Assembly: GCF_900107935.1 (NCBI RefSeq)
Contig: NZ_FNVG01000004.1
Span: forward strand, 202,567-266,566
Length of the DNA stretch: 64,000 nt
Direction: 5' to 3'
Source: Vibrio hangzhouensis
Lineage (GTDB): Bacteria > Pseudomonadota > Gammaproteobacteria > Enterobacterales > Vibrionaceae
Below the pieces are notes generated by a model, which worked only from the letters and a program-made list of their open reading frames with translations, had not been told where the DNA came from and did not search any database. Shown in pieces: positions 54,465-63,704 of this stretch (position 1 is its first letter; each line of letters starts with the position of its first letter). A program made the position numbers and the translations under genes.

Positions 54465-55322
54465 TCAAAACTGAGCCGCAGCTCCCAATAAACAGGCGTC
54501 ATAATCACCCGTTGCTTTTACAATAGTAACCTGAAATGCCTCAGGTTTACTGCGAATAAATTCCTCTACCAGTGAGAAGTATCCCGGCGCCAGTCCAATA
54601 CCGCCACCCAAGGAAATTATATCTAAGTCAAACATGGCTTTAAGATTACTGCAAAGTGTAGCGACTGCGTAAGCACTTTGCTTAATGATATTCATCGCCT
54701 CTGGCTCAGTCTGAGCTAACTCAAACAGTTCAATGTTAGATAGGTTTCTCTGAAAAACCATTCGGGCCTTTTTATTAATGGCCGTACCAGAAGCCACTGC
54801 CTCCACACAACCTGTCTGTCCGCAACCACACTCAGGCCCTAGTATATCAATAACGGTGTGACCAATATGTCCGGCCAAATGTCGAGCACCTTTATGAAGC
54901 TTTCCGTCGATGATCAGTCCACCTCCTACGCCAGTGGACACCGTTATATACGCCATATTTCGCACCGACGCTGTCAGTGAGTTGAATTCATACCAGGCCG
55001 CGGCCTGAGCATCGTTCAACATGGATACCGGCTTGGCGGTAAGCGTTTCAATCGCTTTGTGTAGCGGGAATGGCTGAGGAAAAGCCAGGGTATCAGGGTT
55101 GATTGAAGTAATGCCCTCAGGTTTTACCCACCCTGTTGTAGAAATTCCTATCTGACGCACTTGCGGGATCCAATCATGGCACGCATTCACAATCTGAGCA
55201 GCAAACGCCGTCACACTGGTTGTTGTCGGTGTCGGTATCTGGCATCGCTCTGTTAACTCGCCGTTTTTTACTACACCTATCGCTACCTTAGTGCCACCGA
55301 TATCAATAGCTAACGTGCTCAT
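54465..55322 (-). CDS. nanK: N-acetylmannosamine kinase (ROK family)
   Basis: 285 residues. The ATP-binding start is [18 protein letters not shown]; the ROK zinc motif is [20 protein letters not shown] followed by CVEAVASG; the active-site Asp is in [11 protein letters not shown]. It phosphorylates ManNAc to ManNAc-6-P in the cytoplasm. It overlaps nanE by 20 bp, so translation is probably coupled. Position between nanE and nagA makes the ManNAc kinase assignment firm. Confidence 0.94.
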   Translation of the reverse strand: MSTLAIDIGGTKVAIGVVKNGELTERCQIPTPTTTSVTAFAAQIVNACHDWIPQVRQIGISTTGWVKPEGITSINPDTLAFPQPFPLHKAIETLTAKPVSMLNDAQAAAWYEFNSLTASVRNMAYITVSTGVGGGLIIDGKLHKGARHLAGHIGHTVIDILGPECGCGQTGCVEAVASGTAINKKARMVFQRNLSNIELFELAQTEPEAMNIIKQSAYAVATLCSNLKAMFDLDIISLGGGIGLAPGYFSLVEEFIRSKPEAFQVTIVKATGDYDACLLGAAAQF

Positions 55323-56019
55323 ACTGCTTTACCTCTGCCTGAGTTGCTGAATTGAACCACTGAGTCACCACTTCTAGTCGGGTCAATGCGGAACCGACGG
55401 TGACCGCGACAGCACCGTGGGCGATCGCCTGAGCCGCTAACTCGGGAGTGTTGTAGCGACCTTCCGCCATAGTAAAGAATCCCGATTCAGAGAACTGTTG
55501 TACCAGTTGCAAATCTGGCCCTTTAGGCTCAACGCCACCCACATAACCCGATAGTGTCGAACCAATAATTTCAACCCCCCGTTTATTGGCCCAAACCCCA
55601 TCCTCGAAGCAGGAGCAGTCCGCCATAGCAAAACAGTCTGTCGCTTGAATTGCCTCAGCGATGACTTCTCGAGTTTCCGGTCTCACTCGATCAGTAGCAT
55701 CAAAAGCAATGATAGTCGCACCTGCCAGTTCCAGTGCTTTCACATCTTCAACAAAAGGCGTGATTCTGACCGGACTGTCAATAAGGTCACGTTTCACAAT
55801 GCCGATAATTGGTATAGTGACGTTGGCCGAAACCGCGGTGACATTGTCGACGCCCTCGATACGCAACGCTTTTGCACCAGCCTGTTCTGCGGCCATCGCC
55901 ATGGCAACGATGAATTCAGTTTTTTCTAACGGACTGCCGACAACGGGTTGAATAGAAACCACCGTCTGCCCATACAACTGCTCTTTTAACTCTCTGATTT
56001 TTAGACTTTTATCTCTCAC
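55303..56019 (-). CDS. nanE: N-acetylmannosamine-6-phosphate 2-epimerase
   Basis: 238 residues from the GTG at 56019, which has AGAGG 6 bases upstream; an ATG at 56046 is in frame but has no ribosome site. NanE features: [46 protein letters not shown] with the catalytic Lys, [20 protein letters not shown] and [10 protein letters not shown] at the phosphate site. It converts ManNAc-6-P to GlcNAc-6-P. It is the first gene of nanE-nanK-nagA, transcribed away from siaP. Confidence 0.94.
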   Translation of the reverse strand: MRDKSLKIRELKEQLYGQTVVSIQPVVGSPLEKTEFIVAMAMAAEQAGAKALRIEGVDNVTAVSANVTIPIIGIVKRDLIDSPVRITPFVEDVKALELAGATIIAFDATDRVRPETREVIAEAIQATDCFAMADCSCFEDGVWANKRGVEIIGSTLSGYVGGVEPKGPDLQLVQQFSESGFFTMAEGRYNTPELAAQAIAHGAVAVTVGSALTRLEVVTQWFNSATQAEVKQYEHVSY

Positions 56020-56120
56020 TTCGAGCCTCTCGTCTTTTGCTAGCATCTACGGATTAACGGACTTTCTTCCTCGTCCCAAAATCCACTAAGTACTCTCTCA
56101 ATCGATAACTTAGGTTAAAT

Positions 56121-56136
56121 TTTGTCCGCGATCACA
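56121..56136. promoter_or_regulatory. CRP-like site in the nan control region
   Basis: TTTGTCCGCGATCACA has a perfect right half (TCACA) and three of five matches in the left half of TGTGA-N6-TCACA. Confidence 0.4.
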
Positions 56137-56152
56137 GTTTATGAAAAGTTGA

Positions 56153-56205
56153 TTTGAAAATAATCTTCACGAACATAATAATCCATAACGAAGATTTTTT
56201 TCAAA
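56153..56205. promoter_or_regulatory. Long inverted repeat, candidate NanR operator
   Basis: TTTGAAAATAATCTTC (56153-56168) and its near-complement GAAGATTTTTTTCAAA (56190-56205) differ at one position and are 21 bp apart, about two helical turns, between the divergent nanE and siaP genes. Confidence 0.7.
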
Positions 56206-56267
56206 CAAAATAAAATTTATTTTTGAAATGGGTAAATCTCAAAAAACAATGGACAAAAGGGAACAAT

Positions 56268-57233
56268 ATGAAAGCCATGAATAAAATTACTATCGCTATG
56301 CTGACATTAGGTTGTGCAGTTTCAGTACAAGCGGCAACGACACTTAAAATGGGTATGCAAGCTTCTGTCGGTTCTGTGGAGTACACCTCGGCAAAACTGT
56401 TGGCTGACACTGTGGAAGAAATGAGCAAAGGCGAAATTAAGATTGCTTTATACCCTAGTGCACAGCTTGGCGATGACCGCGCGATGCTTCAACAACTGAC
56501 CTTAGGTGATTTGGACATCACTTATGCAGAATTTGGCCGCATGGGTCTTTGGATCCCACGCGCAGAAGCGGTGACACTGCCATACGTTGCAAAAGACTAT
56601 GAACACCTACGTCGTATGTTCGACTCAGAGTTCGGACAGGGCGTTCGCGAAGAGATGCTGACTAAATTCAACTGGCGCGCGTTAGATACCTGGTATAACG
56701 GTACTCGCGAAACCACATCTAACCGTCCTCTCAACTCTATCGAAGACTTCAAAGGCCTTAAGCTGCGCGTACCAAACGCGAAACCAAATCTGAACTACGC
56801 CAAACTCTCCGGAGCATCACCAACACCAATGGCGTTCTCAGAGGTTTACCTTGCCCTACAAACCAATGCGGTAGATGGTCAGGAAAACCCGTTGCCAACT
56901 ATCAAAACCATGAAGTTTTATGAAGTTCAGGACAACTTAGCCATCACCAACCACATTGTTAACGACCAGATGGTGATCATCTCAGATTCTACCTGGCAAA
57001 AGCTGTCTGACGCAGATAAGAAAATCGTTCAAGAGGCTGTGCTAAAAGCAGGTCAGGCGCACACCGCATCCGTCAAGAAACAAGAGGCTGAGCTTATCTC
57101 ATTCTTCGAAGCAGAAGGTGTGAAAGTGACCTATCCAGATCTGGCTCCGTTCCGTGAGGCTATGCAACCGCTTTACTCGGAATTCGAAGAGAAAATCGGC
57201 GAGCCTATCGTTAAGAAACTAGTAGCGATGTAA
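56268..57233 (+). CDS. siaP: Sialic acid TRAP transporter, periplasmic binding protein
   Basis: 321 residues from the ATG at 56268 (AAAAGGG upstream). A signal peptide (ITIAMLTLGCAVSVQA, cut before ATTLK) is followed by a DctP-type binding protein. The segment FKGLKLRVPNAKPNLNYAKL holds the Arg that in family members contacts the sialate carboxylate; SPTPMAFSEVYLALQTNAVD is the second ligand region. It delivers N-acetylneuraminate to SiaQM. It is the first gene of the rightward operon; the siaQ gap is ~75 bp. Confidence 0.95.
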   Translation: MKAMNKITIAMLTLGCAVSVQAATTLKMGMQASVGSVEYTSAKLLADTVEEMSKGEIKIALYPSAQLGDDRAMLQQLTLGDLDITYAEFGRMGLWIPRAEAVTLPYVAKDYEHLRRMFDSEFGQGVREEMLTKFNWRALDTWYNGTRETTSNRPLNSIEDFKGLKLRVPNAKPNLNYAKLSGASPTPMAFSEVYLALQTNAVDGQENPLPTIKTMKFYEVQDNLAITNHIVNDQMVIISDSTWQKLSDADKKIVQEAVLKAGQAHTASVKKQEAELISFFEAEGVKVTYPDLAPFREAMQPLYSEFEEKIGEPIVKKLVAM

Positions 57234-57310
57234 TGCAGATATCAATTCGTTGTTTTTAGAATTGAAGTTGTAATCTTGGCTGGCCGCAATGGTCAGCCAT
57301 GGAGCATAAA

Positions 57311-57820
57311 ATGATACGCAAACTATTAGATAATATTGAAGAAATCATAACAGTGCCTCTTATGGCCGCACTGTTAGTGGTTTTGACATGGCAGATCGGA
57401 ACGCGCTGGCTGCTCAACGATCCTTCACTGTGGAGTGAAGAGTTGGCACGGGTACTGTTCATGTATATGTCACTCATCGGCTGTGCTATTGCGATTAAAC
57501 GCGGTACACACGTTAACATCACCTTTTTCTCGGATAAGCTGCCCCAAACTATCCGGTTTTCGTTAGTTATTGCACTTGAGCTCGCCGTTTTGGTGTCGAT
57601 TTTCGCCATTATTTATCTGGGATACCAACACGTGCAACGCACGGCCTTTTTCGAGCTCATTACTTTAGGTATTTCAAGTAAGTGGATGAATTACAGCTTG
57701 CCTTTGGGTGGACTCTTTATGGTCGTCCGGCAGATTCAAAAAATCATTACGATTGGTTTTGAATTCAAGCAAGCACATTGTCAGAGTTCGACAAATTCAT
57801 CCCAAATTGCTGAGAGGTAA
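57311..57820 (+). CDS. siaQ: Sialic acid TRAP transporter, small membrane subunit
   Basis: 169 residues from the ATG at 57311 with GGAG 7 bases upstream; an in-frame ATG at 57299 is less well placed. Four membrane helices of the DctQ type, with the pattern WQIGTRWLLNDPSLWSEELA, ending in a polar tail. Here the small and large subunits are separate proteins, as in Vibrio, and not fused as in Haemophilus. It uses the sodium gradient together with SiaM. Confidence 0.93.
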   Translation: MIRKLLDNIEEIITVPLMAALLVVLTWQIGTRWLLNDPSLWSEELARVLFMYMSLIGCAIAIKRGTHVNITFFSDKLPQTIRFSLVIALELAVLVSIFAIIYLGYQHVQRTAFFELITLGISSKWMNYSLPLGGLFMVVRQIQKIITIGFEFKQAHCQSSTNSSQIAER

Positions 57821-57829
57821 GGAGTTCTC

Positions 57830-59113
57830 ATGGCAAGTTCTATTTTTGGCTGGTTGGCGCTGCTGTTTGCAGGCATGCCTGTCGGCTTTTCACTTATCTT
57901 TGTCGCACTGGTCTTCCTTGTGCTCACCAACAGCACCGGGATCAACTTTGCGGCGCAACAGATGCTGGGTGGAATCGATAACTTTACGTTACTCGCGGTC
58001 CCTTTCTTTGTACTGACCGGCCACTTGATGAACAGTGCGGGCATTACAGAACGTATTTTCAATTTTGCCAAATCCATGGTGGGGCACGTCACAGGAAGCC
58101 TTGGTCACGTCAACATTATGGCAAGCCTGCTGTTCTCCGGCATGTCTGGCTCGGCTCTGGCAGATGCAGGCGGCCTTGGTCAACTTGAGATCAAATCCAT
58201 GCGTGATGCAAAGTACCACGATGACTTTGCCGGCGGATTAACCGCAGCTTCTTGTATTATTGGCCCACTCGTTCCGCCTTCTGTACCGTTAGTCATCTAT
58301 GGGGTGGTCTCCAATACCTCCATCGGTGCCCTGTTTCTGGCGGGAGCCATTCCGGGTATCCTGTGCTGCGGCGCTCTGATGATCATGAGCTATTTCATTT
58401 GTAAGAAACGCGGCTACATGACATTGCCGAAAGCATCCCGTAAAGAACAGCTGAAATCTTTGAAGGAAGCGTTTTTATCGCTGATGACCCCAGTCATTAT
58501 CATTGGTGGCATCTTCTCGGGCAAATTCACGCCAACCGAAGCGGCTGTCGTGTCGTCTCTCTATGCACTGTTCTTGGGCACGGTTGTCTACAAACAGCTG
58601 ACCCTGGCAGGTTTCGTGGACATTTTAAAAGAAACCGTCAACACCACAGCGGTTGTGGCGCTGATGGTCATGGGTGTGACGGTCTTTGGCTGGATTGTTG
58701 CCCGCGAGCAACTACCTCAGATGCTGGCAGACTACTTCCTGACGATCAGTGATAACCCTCTGGTGTTACTACTGCTTATCAACCTGTTACTACTTTTCCT
58801 CGGCACATTCATTGAGTCCCTCGCGTTGCTGTTGTTGTTGGTGCCATTCCTCGTTCCAGTGGCGGCAGCAGTTGGCATTGATCCTGTGCACTTCGGTGTC
58901 ATGGCTATTCTGAACCTGATGATTGGTATTCTGACACCGCCTATGGGCATGGCCCTGTATGTCGTGTCTCGTGTCGGCGATATTCCATTCCATGTACTAA
59001 CCCGAGGTGTGATTCCTCTGCTAGTACCTTTGTTTATCGTTTTGGCACTCGTTGCCGTATTCCCACAATTTACTCTGTTCCTGCCTGAGCTATTCCTGGG
59101 CTACGGACAATAG
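57830..59113 (+). CDS. siaM: Sialic acid TRAP transporter, large membrane subunit
   Basis: 427 residues, about 11-12 helices, DctM family. Markers include LLAVPFFVLTGHLMNSAGIT, MSGSALADAGGLGQLEIKSM, IIGPLVPPSVPLVIYGVVSN, SGKFTPTEAAVVSSLYALFL and GILTPPMGMALYVVSRVGDI, where polar residues line the Na+/substrate path. It starts 9 bp after siaQ with AAGGAG before the ATG. Confidence 0.95.
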   Translation: MASSIFGWLALLFAGMPVGFSLIFVALVFLVLTNSTGINFAAQQMLGGIDNFTLLAVPFFVLTGHLMNSAGITERIFNFAKSMVGHVTGSLGHVNIMASLLFSGMSGSALADAGGLGQLEIKSMRDAKYHDDFAGGLTAASCIIGPLVPPSVPLVIYGVVSNTSIGALFLAGAIPGILCCGALMIMSYFICKKRGYMTLPKASRKEQLKSLKEAFLSLMTPVIIIGGIFSGKFTPTEAAVVSSLYALFLGTVVYKQLTLAGFVDILKETVNTTAVVALMVMGVTVFGWIVAREQLPQMLADYFLTISDNPLVLLLLINLLLLFLGTFIESLALLLLLVPFLVPVAAAVGIDPVHFGVMAILNLMIGILTPPMGMALYVVSRVGDIPFHVLTRGVIPLLVPLFIVLALVAVFPQFTLFLPELFLGYGQ

Positions 59114-59171
59114 ATTTGGTGCGGACTCCATCTGTGAGTCCGCCAGTCATTATTAGTTGAAGGTAATTAAG

Positions 59172-60062
59172 ATGAGAAAGTTACAAGGACTGATTGCAGC
59201 TCCACATACCCCTTTTGACAACAACAACCACGTCAATTTGTCGGCCATCGACGACATCGCGGCATTGCTCATTGAACAGGGTGTAACAGGCGCTTACGTT
59301 TGTGGTACTACCGGAGAAGGTATCCACTGTTCGGTCGAAGAGCGCAAAGCGATCGCGGAACGTTGGGTAAAAGCCGCCGATGGCAAACTGGATCTGATCG
59401 TGCATACCGGGGCCCTGAGTATTGTCGATACCCTCTCGCTTACTGAACACGCAGAAACACTGGATATCCTCGCAACCTCGGCGATTGGTCCATGCTTTTT
59501 CAAACCGGGCTCGGTGGACGATCTGGTGGACTACTGTGCGCAAATTGCGGCGGCAGCACCTTCGAAAGGGTTTTACTACTATCACTCAGGGATGTCTGGA
59601 GTCAATCTCGATCTTGAGCAGTTCCTGATCAAAGGTGATGAGCGTATCCCGAACCTGTTTGGTGCCAAATTCAACAACATGGATCTCTACGAATACCAGC
59701 GCTGTCTCAGAGTCGCGCAAGGCAAATTCGATATACCCTTTGGCGTTGATGAGTTTTTGCCTGCCGGACTGGCCGTTGGTGCTGTTGGCGCTGTTGGCAG
59801 CACATACAACTATGCAGCCCCACTCTATCTGAAGATCATTGAAGCCTTTAATCGCGGAGATCAGGCTCAGGTCACCGCACTGATGGATAAGGTCATCGGT
59901 ATTATCCGGATTCTGGTGCAATACGGGGGGGTGGCTGCAGGTAAAGCTGCCATGGAACTGCATGGTATCGATGCGGGAGACCCGCGCACACCAATTCGCC
60001 CACTTACCCGAGAGCAAAAAGCAGACGTCGTGGCCAGAATGCGCGATATCGACTTTCTGTAA
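59172..60062 (+). CDS. nanA: N-acetylneuraminate lyase
   Basis: 296 residues from the ATG at 59172 (AAGGT 8 bases upstream; an in-frame start 5 codons earlier lacks support). TIM-barrel lyase of the DapA/NanA family: GVTGAYVCGTTGEGIHCSVE, GFYYYHSGMSGVNLD with the catalytic Tyr, and LFGAKFNNMDLYEYQ with the Schiff-base Lys. It splits Neu5Ac into ManNAc and pyruvate. It follows siaM closely and ends in a strong terminator before nanR. Confidence 0.95.
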   Translation: MRKLQGLIAAPHTPFDNNNHVNLSAIDDIAALLIEQGVTGAYVCGTTGEGIHCSVEERKAIAERWVKAADGKLDLIVHTGALSIVDTLSLTEHAETLDILATSAIGPCFFKPGSVDDLVDYCAQIAAAAPSKGFYYYHSGMSGVNLDLEQFLIKGDERIPNLFGAKFNNMDLYEYQRCLRVAQGKFDIPFGVDEFLPAGLAVGAVGAVGSTYNYAAPLYLKIIEAFNRGDQAQVTALMDKVIGIIRILVQYGGVAAGKAAMELHGIDAGDPRTPIRPLTREQKADVVARMRDIDFL

Positions 60063-60070
60063 ACCCGGTG

Positions 60071-60096
60071 AAAAAGGAGGCATCTGCCTCCTTTTT
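60071..60096 (+). terminator. Rho-independent terminator after nanA
   Basis: AAAAAGGAGGCA (60071-60082) pairs with TGCCTCCTTTTT (60085-60096), a two-base loop region and a T-run; it acts in both directions and separates siaPQM-nanA from nanR. Confidence 0.85.
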
Positions 60097-60218
60097 CGGC
60101 AACGAGACAAACCGTATATCATCTCAGCGAAAATTCACGACATTTATACTAATTGTTGGTGTTAAACCTCGAGGGAGTCTGATATTTTTAATCAAAGAAA
60201 AAGAATTAAGGGGACACT

Positions 60219-61052
60219 GTGGGCTCACCGAATAATTTGCTGGTTCGATTACGCTCTAACATTGAGCCGCTAAGTAAAAAATTAAGACAGGTCGCAGACT
60301 ACATTCTTGAGAATGCTCAGGACGTACAGTTTCAGACCATCACCGATCTGGCGCGAAATACCCAAACCAGCGAAGCAACCGTTGTCAGGCTGTGTCGCGA
60401 TCTGGGCTACAAAGGTTACTCTGATTTTCGAATGGCACTGGCGGTAGATTTAAGCCAAAACGCCGCGAAATCAAAGCCAAGTGGCGATGGCGATATCGTT
60501 GATGTATCGGCAAACAGTGCCGTTGATAGTCTACAGGACACATCGAAGCTCATCGATCGCAAGGCACTGAATCGTATCTGTTCGCTGGTGCATCAGGCGG
60601 ATTTTATTGGCTGTGTGGGTGTAGGTGCCTCGAGCATTGTTGGTCGATATCTCGCGTATCGGTTAATCCGTATCGGCAAAAACGCCATCATGTACGAAGA
60701 TACCCATTTGGCAGCGATGAACGCCAGTCGCTCTAAAGAAGGCGATCTTTGGTTTTCCGTATCCAGTTCAGGTTCAACCAGAGAGGTTGTCCATGCGGCC
60801 AAACAAGCCTTCAATAAAGGTGTACCTGTAGTGGCACTGACGAACATCAATCACAGTCCACTTTCGGCCATCTCTTCTGAAATGCTTGTTGCAGCAAGAC
60901 CAGAAGGCCCACTCACAGGTGGCGCCTTTGCCTCTAAGGTGGGGGCCCTGCTACTGGTCGATGTACTGGTGAACTCCCTGCTTGATAAGTACCCTGAGTA
61001 CACCGACTCGGTCATGGAGACCGCAGAAGTTGTTGTGCCGCTAATGTCCTGA
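60219..61052 (+). CDS. nanR: RpiR-family regulator NanR
   Basis: 277 residues from a GTG at 60219 with AAGGGG 6 bases upstream. N-terminal RpiR helix-turn-helix (LRQVADYILENAQDVQFQTI, TSEATVVRLCRDLGYKGYSD) and a C-terminal SIS sugar-isomerase domain (GCVGVGASSIVGRYLAYRLI, WFSVSSSGSTREVVHAAKQA). In Vibrio, an RpiR-type NanR represses the nan genes, with ManNAc-6-P as inducer; the position inside the nan cluster makes that role likely here. The inverted repeat at 56153-56205 is a good operator candidate. Confidence 0.93.
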   Translation: MGSPNNLLVRLRSNIEPLSKKLRQVADYILENAQDVQFQTITDLARNTQTSEATVVRLCRDLGYKGYSDFRMALAVDLSQNAAKSKPSGDGDIVDVSANSAVDSLQDTSKLIDRKALNRICSLVHQADFIGCVGVGASSIVGRYLAYRLIRIGKNAIMYEDTHLAAMNASRSKEGDLWFSVSSSGSTREVVHAAKQAFNKGVPVVALTNINHSPLSAISSEMLVAARPEGPLTGGAFASKVGALLLVDVLVNSLLDKYPEYTDSVMETAEVVVPLMS

Positions 61053-61074
61053 CGCAACAACTCATGCCATTTGA

Positions 61075-61100
61075 AGCCCACCACTTCGGTGGGCTTTTTT
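61075..61100 (+). terminator. Rho-independent terminator after nanR
   Basis: AGCCCACC (61075-61082) pairs with GGTGGGCT (61088-61095), loop ACTTC, then six T. Confidence 0.85.
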
Positions 61101-61143
61101 ATTGTTCCGACTCAATTAAATAAAAATATTTTTTATTGTTAAC

Positions 61144-61174
61144 TTGATCAAAGAATATTTTTTCCATTGATCAA
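61144..61174. promoter_or_regulatory. Inverted repeat upstream of nanM
   Basis: TTGATCA (61144-61150) and TGATCAA (61168-61174) are perfect mirror arms 17 bp apart around AAGAATATTTTTTCCAT. The A/T-rich interior resembles one arm of the nanE-siaP inverted repeat, so it may be a second NanR or a CRP/FNR-family site. Confidence 0.45.
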
Positions 61175-61225
61175 TAATAAGATTGTTTTTTGACCAACAC
61201 CGGTCTTAATTGAAAAGGAAAAAAC

Positions 61226-62380
61226 ATGAACACAAGGAATCACTTTCTCGCGACTTCGCTTGTACTCGCTCTGCTCTCTTCCACGCACGCTCTCGCAGCA
61301 CAAAACTGGCCAGACTTACCACAAGGCATTAAAAGCGGTATCAGTGCCCAAGTCGGCGATAAGCTTTTTGCAGGTCTGGGCTCGTCAGGTAGCGCATTCT
61401 ATATGTTAGACATGACCAAGCCGGAACTTGGCTGGCAGCAACAAAACGATTTCATCGGTCCGGCCCGCAACGGAGCGACTGCGACGGCCGTCGGGAATAA
61501 AATCTACATTTTCGGTGGTGCAGGTAAAGAAACGACATCCGCCAAATCACCCATCTTGTTTGACTCCGTTTATCAATTTGATATCACCAAAAACCAATGG
61601 TCGAAAGTCGACAGTACTAGTCCAGTCGGTTTACTCGGCGCTTCTTCTTATTCACCAGATGGCAAGCAAGTGGTGTTCTTTGGGGGCTATAACAAACCTT
61701 ACTTTGATCAATACCTTTCTGATATCAGCACAACCGATAAGAAGACCCAGCCAGAAAAATGGCAAGCTATTGTAGACAACTACATGGGCATGGCACCCAG
61801 AGATTATAAGTGGAACGACAAGGTCATTAGTTACTTTCCGGATTCCAACACATGGCAAACCATCGACGGTTCACCATATGTTCCAAATTGCGGAAGTGCT
61901 CTAATCGCCAACCAACAAACAGCCACCCTTATCAGCGGTGAAATTAAACCCGGATTGAGAACCTCTGAAGTCAAACAGTACCAATTCGGCGCACCTCAAC
62001 CATGGAAGAGTCTGTACGCCCTTCCCGCCCCGGGGAATCAGTCCACTCAGGAAGGCGTGGCCGGAGCTTACAGTGGTGAATCTAATGGCGTAATGATTGT
62101 TGCCGGTGGTGCTAACTTCCACGGTGCTAAGAAAGCATTTGAGCAAGGTAAGCTGTTTGCACATAACGGTTTTAGTAAGGCCTTCAACCCAGAGGTTTAT
62201 GTCCTCAAAGATGACCTGTGGCAACAGGCAAACAACCTGCCCGAAGGGATTGCTTATGGTGCGTCCTTTACGACCAAAGCTGGTGTACTGATAGCCGGTG
62301 GCGAGAAGTCAGATCGCTCAGCTAGCAAGAAAGTCTACTTGCTAAGCTGGAATGGCAACTCTGTAGATATCCAAGATTAG
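61226..62380 (+). CDS. nanM: Secreted N-acetylneuraminate epimerase (mutarotase)
   Basis: 384 residues: a signal peptide ([19 protein letters not shown]) and a six-bladed Kelch propeller. Blade motifs include [47 protein letters not shown] and [33 protein letters not shown] and [16 protein letters not shown] are characteristic of NanM. It speeds conversion between alpha- and beta-Neu5Ac in the periplasm. AAAAGGAAAA precedes the ATG. It is followed 13 bp later by a second copy. Confidence 0.93.
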   Translation: MNTRNHFLATSLVLALLSSTHALAAQNWPDLPQGIKSGISAQVGDKLFAGLGSSGSAFYMLDMTKPELGWQQQNDFIGPARNGATATAVGNKIYIFGGAGKETTSAKSPILFDSVYQFDITKNQWSKVDSTSPVGLLGASSYSPDGKQVVFFGGYNKPYFDQYLSDISTTDKKTQPEKWQAIVDNYMGMAPRDYKWNDKVISYFPDSNTWQTIDGSPYVPNCGSALIANQQTATLISGEIKPGLRTSEVKQYQFGAPQPWKSLYALPAPGNQSTQEGVAGAYSGESNGVMIVAGGANFHGAKKAFEQGKLFAHNGFSKAFNPEVYVLKDDLWQQANNLPEGIAYGASFTTKAGVLIAGGEKSDRSASKKVYLLSWNGNSVDIQD

Positions 62381-62393
62381 GGTCGAAAACATT

Positions 62394-63452
62394 ATGACTA
62401 TCCATCTGACATTCTTACCCGATTTTCCAGTCGCAATAAAAAACGGTGTTGGGGGTTCGCTTGGCCGCCGCCTCTACGCTGGCCTGGGCAGTGCAGGGAA
62501 GCACTTTTTCTATTTCGATCTAGATCAATCGGGAGGCGATTGGCAACCCGCTGCGGACTTTCCTGGCGTAGAGCGTAATGATGCCGTTTGCGTTACAACT
62601 CCCAAAGGTCTGTACGTCTTTTCCGGCGCCGGAAACGACCCGCGTCACGCGCACACCAGCGTCCTGATGGATAGTTATTTTTTCTGTGTAGATACGCAGC
62701 AATGGCATTCTCTGGACACGACTCTGCCAGTCGGTTTATTAGGGGCCAGTGCCACTGCGGTCAATGATCATCAGTTGCTGTTCTGGGGAGGATATAGCAA
62801 AGAGACGTTCGACGCGTTAATGAAACAACTCAGTGTGGCCAGTTCATCAGAAGAGTCAACCGAACTCATAACCGTTTTTATGGGACAGTCCGTAGAGGCC
62901 TATGGATGGAATTCACTCATCTGGTTATACGATGTCCGAAAAAACACCTGGGAAGCCATCGCACGGAACCCTTATCCGGCAAACTGTGGAGCCGCTTTAG
63001 TTAGAGCCAACGATGACTATCTATTGATTGAAGGTGAAGTTAAACCGGGCTTGCGAAGCCTGAAAACCAAATGCTATCGGTTTGATCATCAGTGGAGACT
63101 CACTACCAAACACACCGCTTCCATCGCTGAGCAGTGGCCACATCACGAAGGAATAGCAGGCGGCTATGCCAGTGCCGTCGAAAACGCCATTATTCTTGCC
63201 GGTGGCGCCTACTTCATTGGCAGTCAGGCCAATTATCAACAAGGAAAGCTCTATAGTCATCAGGGACTGACCAAACACTACAGCGACACTATATGGCGGC
63301 ACCAAAACGACGAATGGGCACAAGCAGGTAAACTGCCGATACCAAGTGCCTATGGAGTGAGCATACCATCACAAGATGGCTTGTACGTTCTGGGCGGAGA
63401 GACACTTGATGGACAGACTCTAAGTTGTTGCTACCACCTGAAGGCAATATGA
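62394..63452 (+). CDS. Second NanM-like mutarotase, without signal peptide
   Basis: 352 residues, the same Kelch blades as nanM (RLYAGLGSAGKHFFYFDL, GLYVFSGAGNDPRHAHTSV, LLFWGGYSKETFDALMKQL, LIEGEVKPGLRSLKTKCYRF, IILAGGAYFIGSQANYQQGK). It starts directly at the propeller (TFLPDFPVAIKNGVGGSLGR), so it would stay in the cytoplasm unless the true start is elsewhere; no upstream in-frame start with a signal is visible in the 13-bp gap. It probably arose by tandem duplication and has diverged. A cytoplasmic mutarotase could act on imported sialate or related nonulosonates (inference). Confidence 0.85.
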   Translation: MTIHLTFLPDFPVAIKNGVGGSLGRRLYAGLGSAGKHFFYFDLDQSGGDWQPAADFPGVERNDAVCVTTPKGLYVFSGAGNDPRHAHTSVLMDSYFFCVDTQQWHSLDTTLPVGLLGASATAVNDHQLLFWGGYSKETFDALMKQLSVASSSEESTELITVFMGQSVEAYGWNSLIWLYDVRKNTWEAIARNPYPANCGAALVRANDDYLLIEGEVKPGLRSLKTKCYRFDHQWRLTTKHTASIAEQWPHHEGIAGGYASAVENAIILAGGAYFIGSQANYQQGKLYSHQGLTKHYSDTIWRHQNDEWAQAGKLPIPSAYGVSIPSQDGLYVLGGETLDGQTLSCCYHLKAI

Positions 63453-63591
63453 AACGTGAGCCTTATTCCAGATTGACGCCCGCTGACTCTGGTCAGAAAT
63501 CACGATGACACCGCTCTGACAGAAACTCAGCGTCTGGGCGGCATATTGAGAATGCCTAAAGCACCTAGTTCGCGCATTTGCGCAATAATAC

Positions 63592-63630
63592 AGAGGCAAT
63601 ACGCTCCCCCTTGTATTGCCTCTTCATTTT
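63592..63630 (+). terminator. Rho-independent terminator of the nanM pair
   Basis: AGAGGCAATAC (63592-63602) pairs perfectly with GTATTGCCTCT (63613-63623), followed by TCATTTTTTC. Confidence 0.85.
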
Positions 63631-63651
63631 TTCGCTTTTCCATTTCATCAA

Positions 63652-63681
63652 TAGAAAAAACGGCGACCAAAAGGCCACCGT
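63652..63681 (-). terminator. Minus-strand terminator of the barrel gene at the right edge
   Basis: On the minus strand ACGGTGGCC-TTTT-GGTCGCCGT (plus 63660-63681, two wobble or mismatched pairs) is followed by a T-run (A-run 63655-63660 on plus). Confidence 0.75.
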
Positions 63682-63704
63682 CATCTAATAACAACTCGGA
63701 CGAA

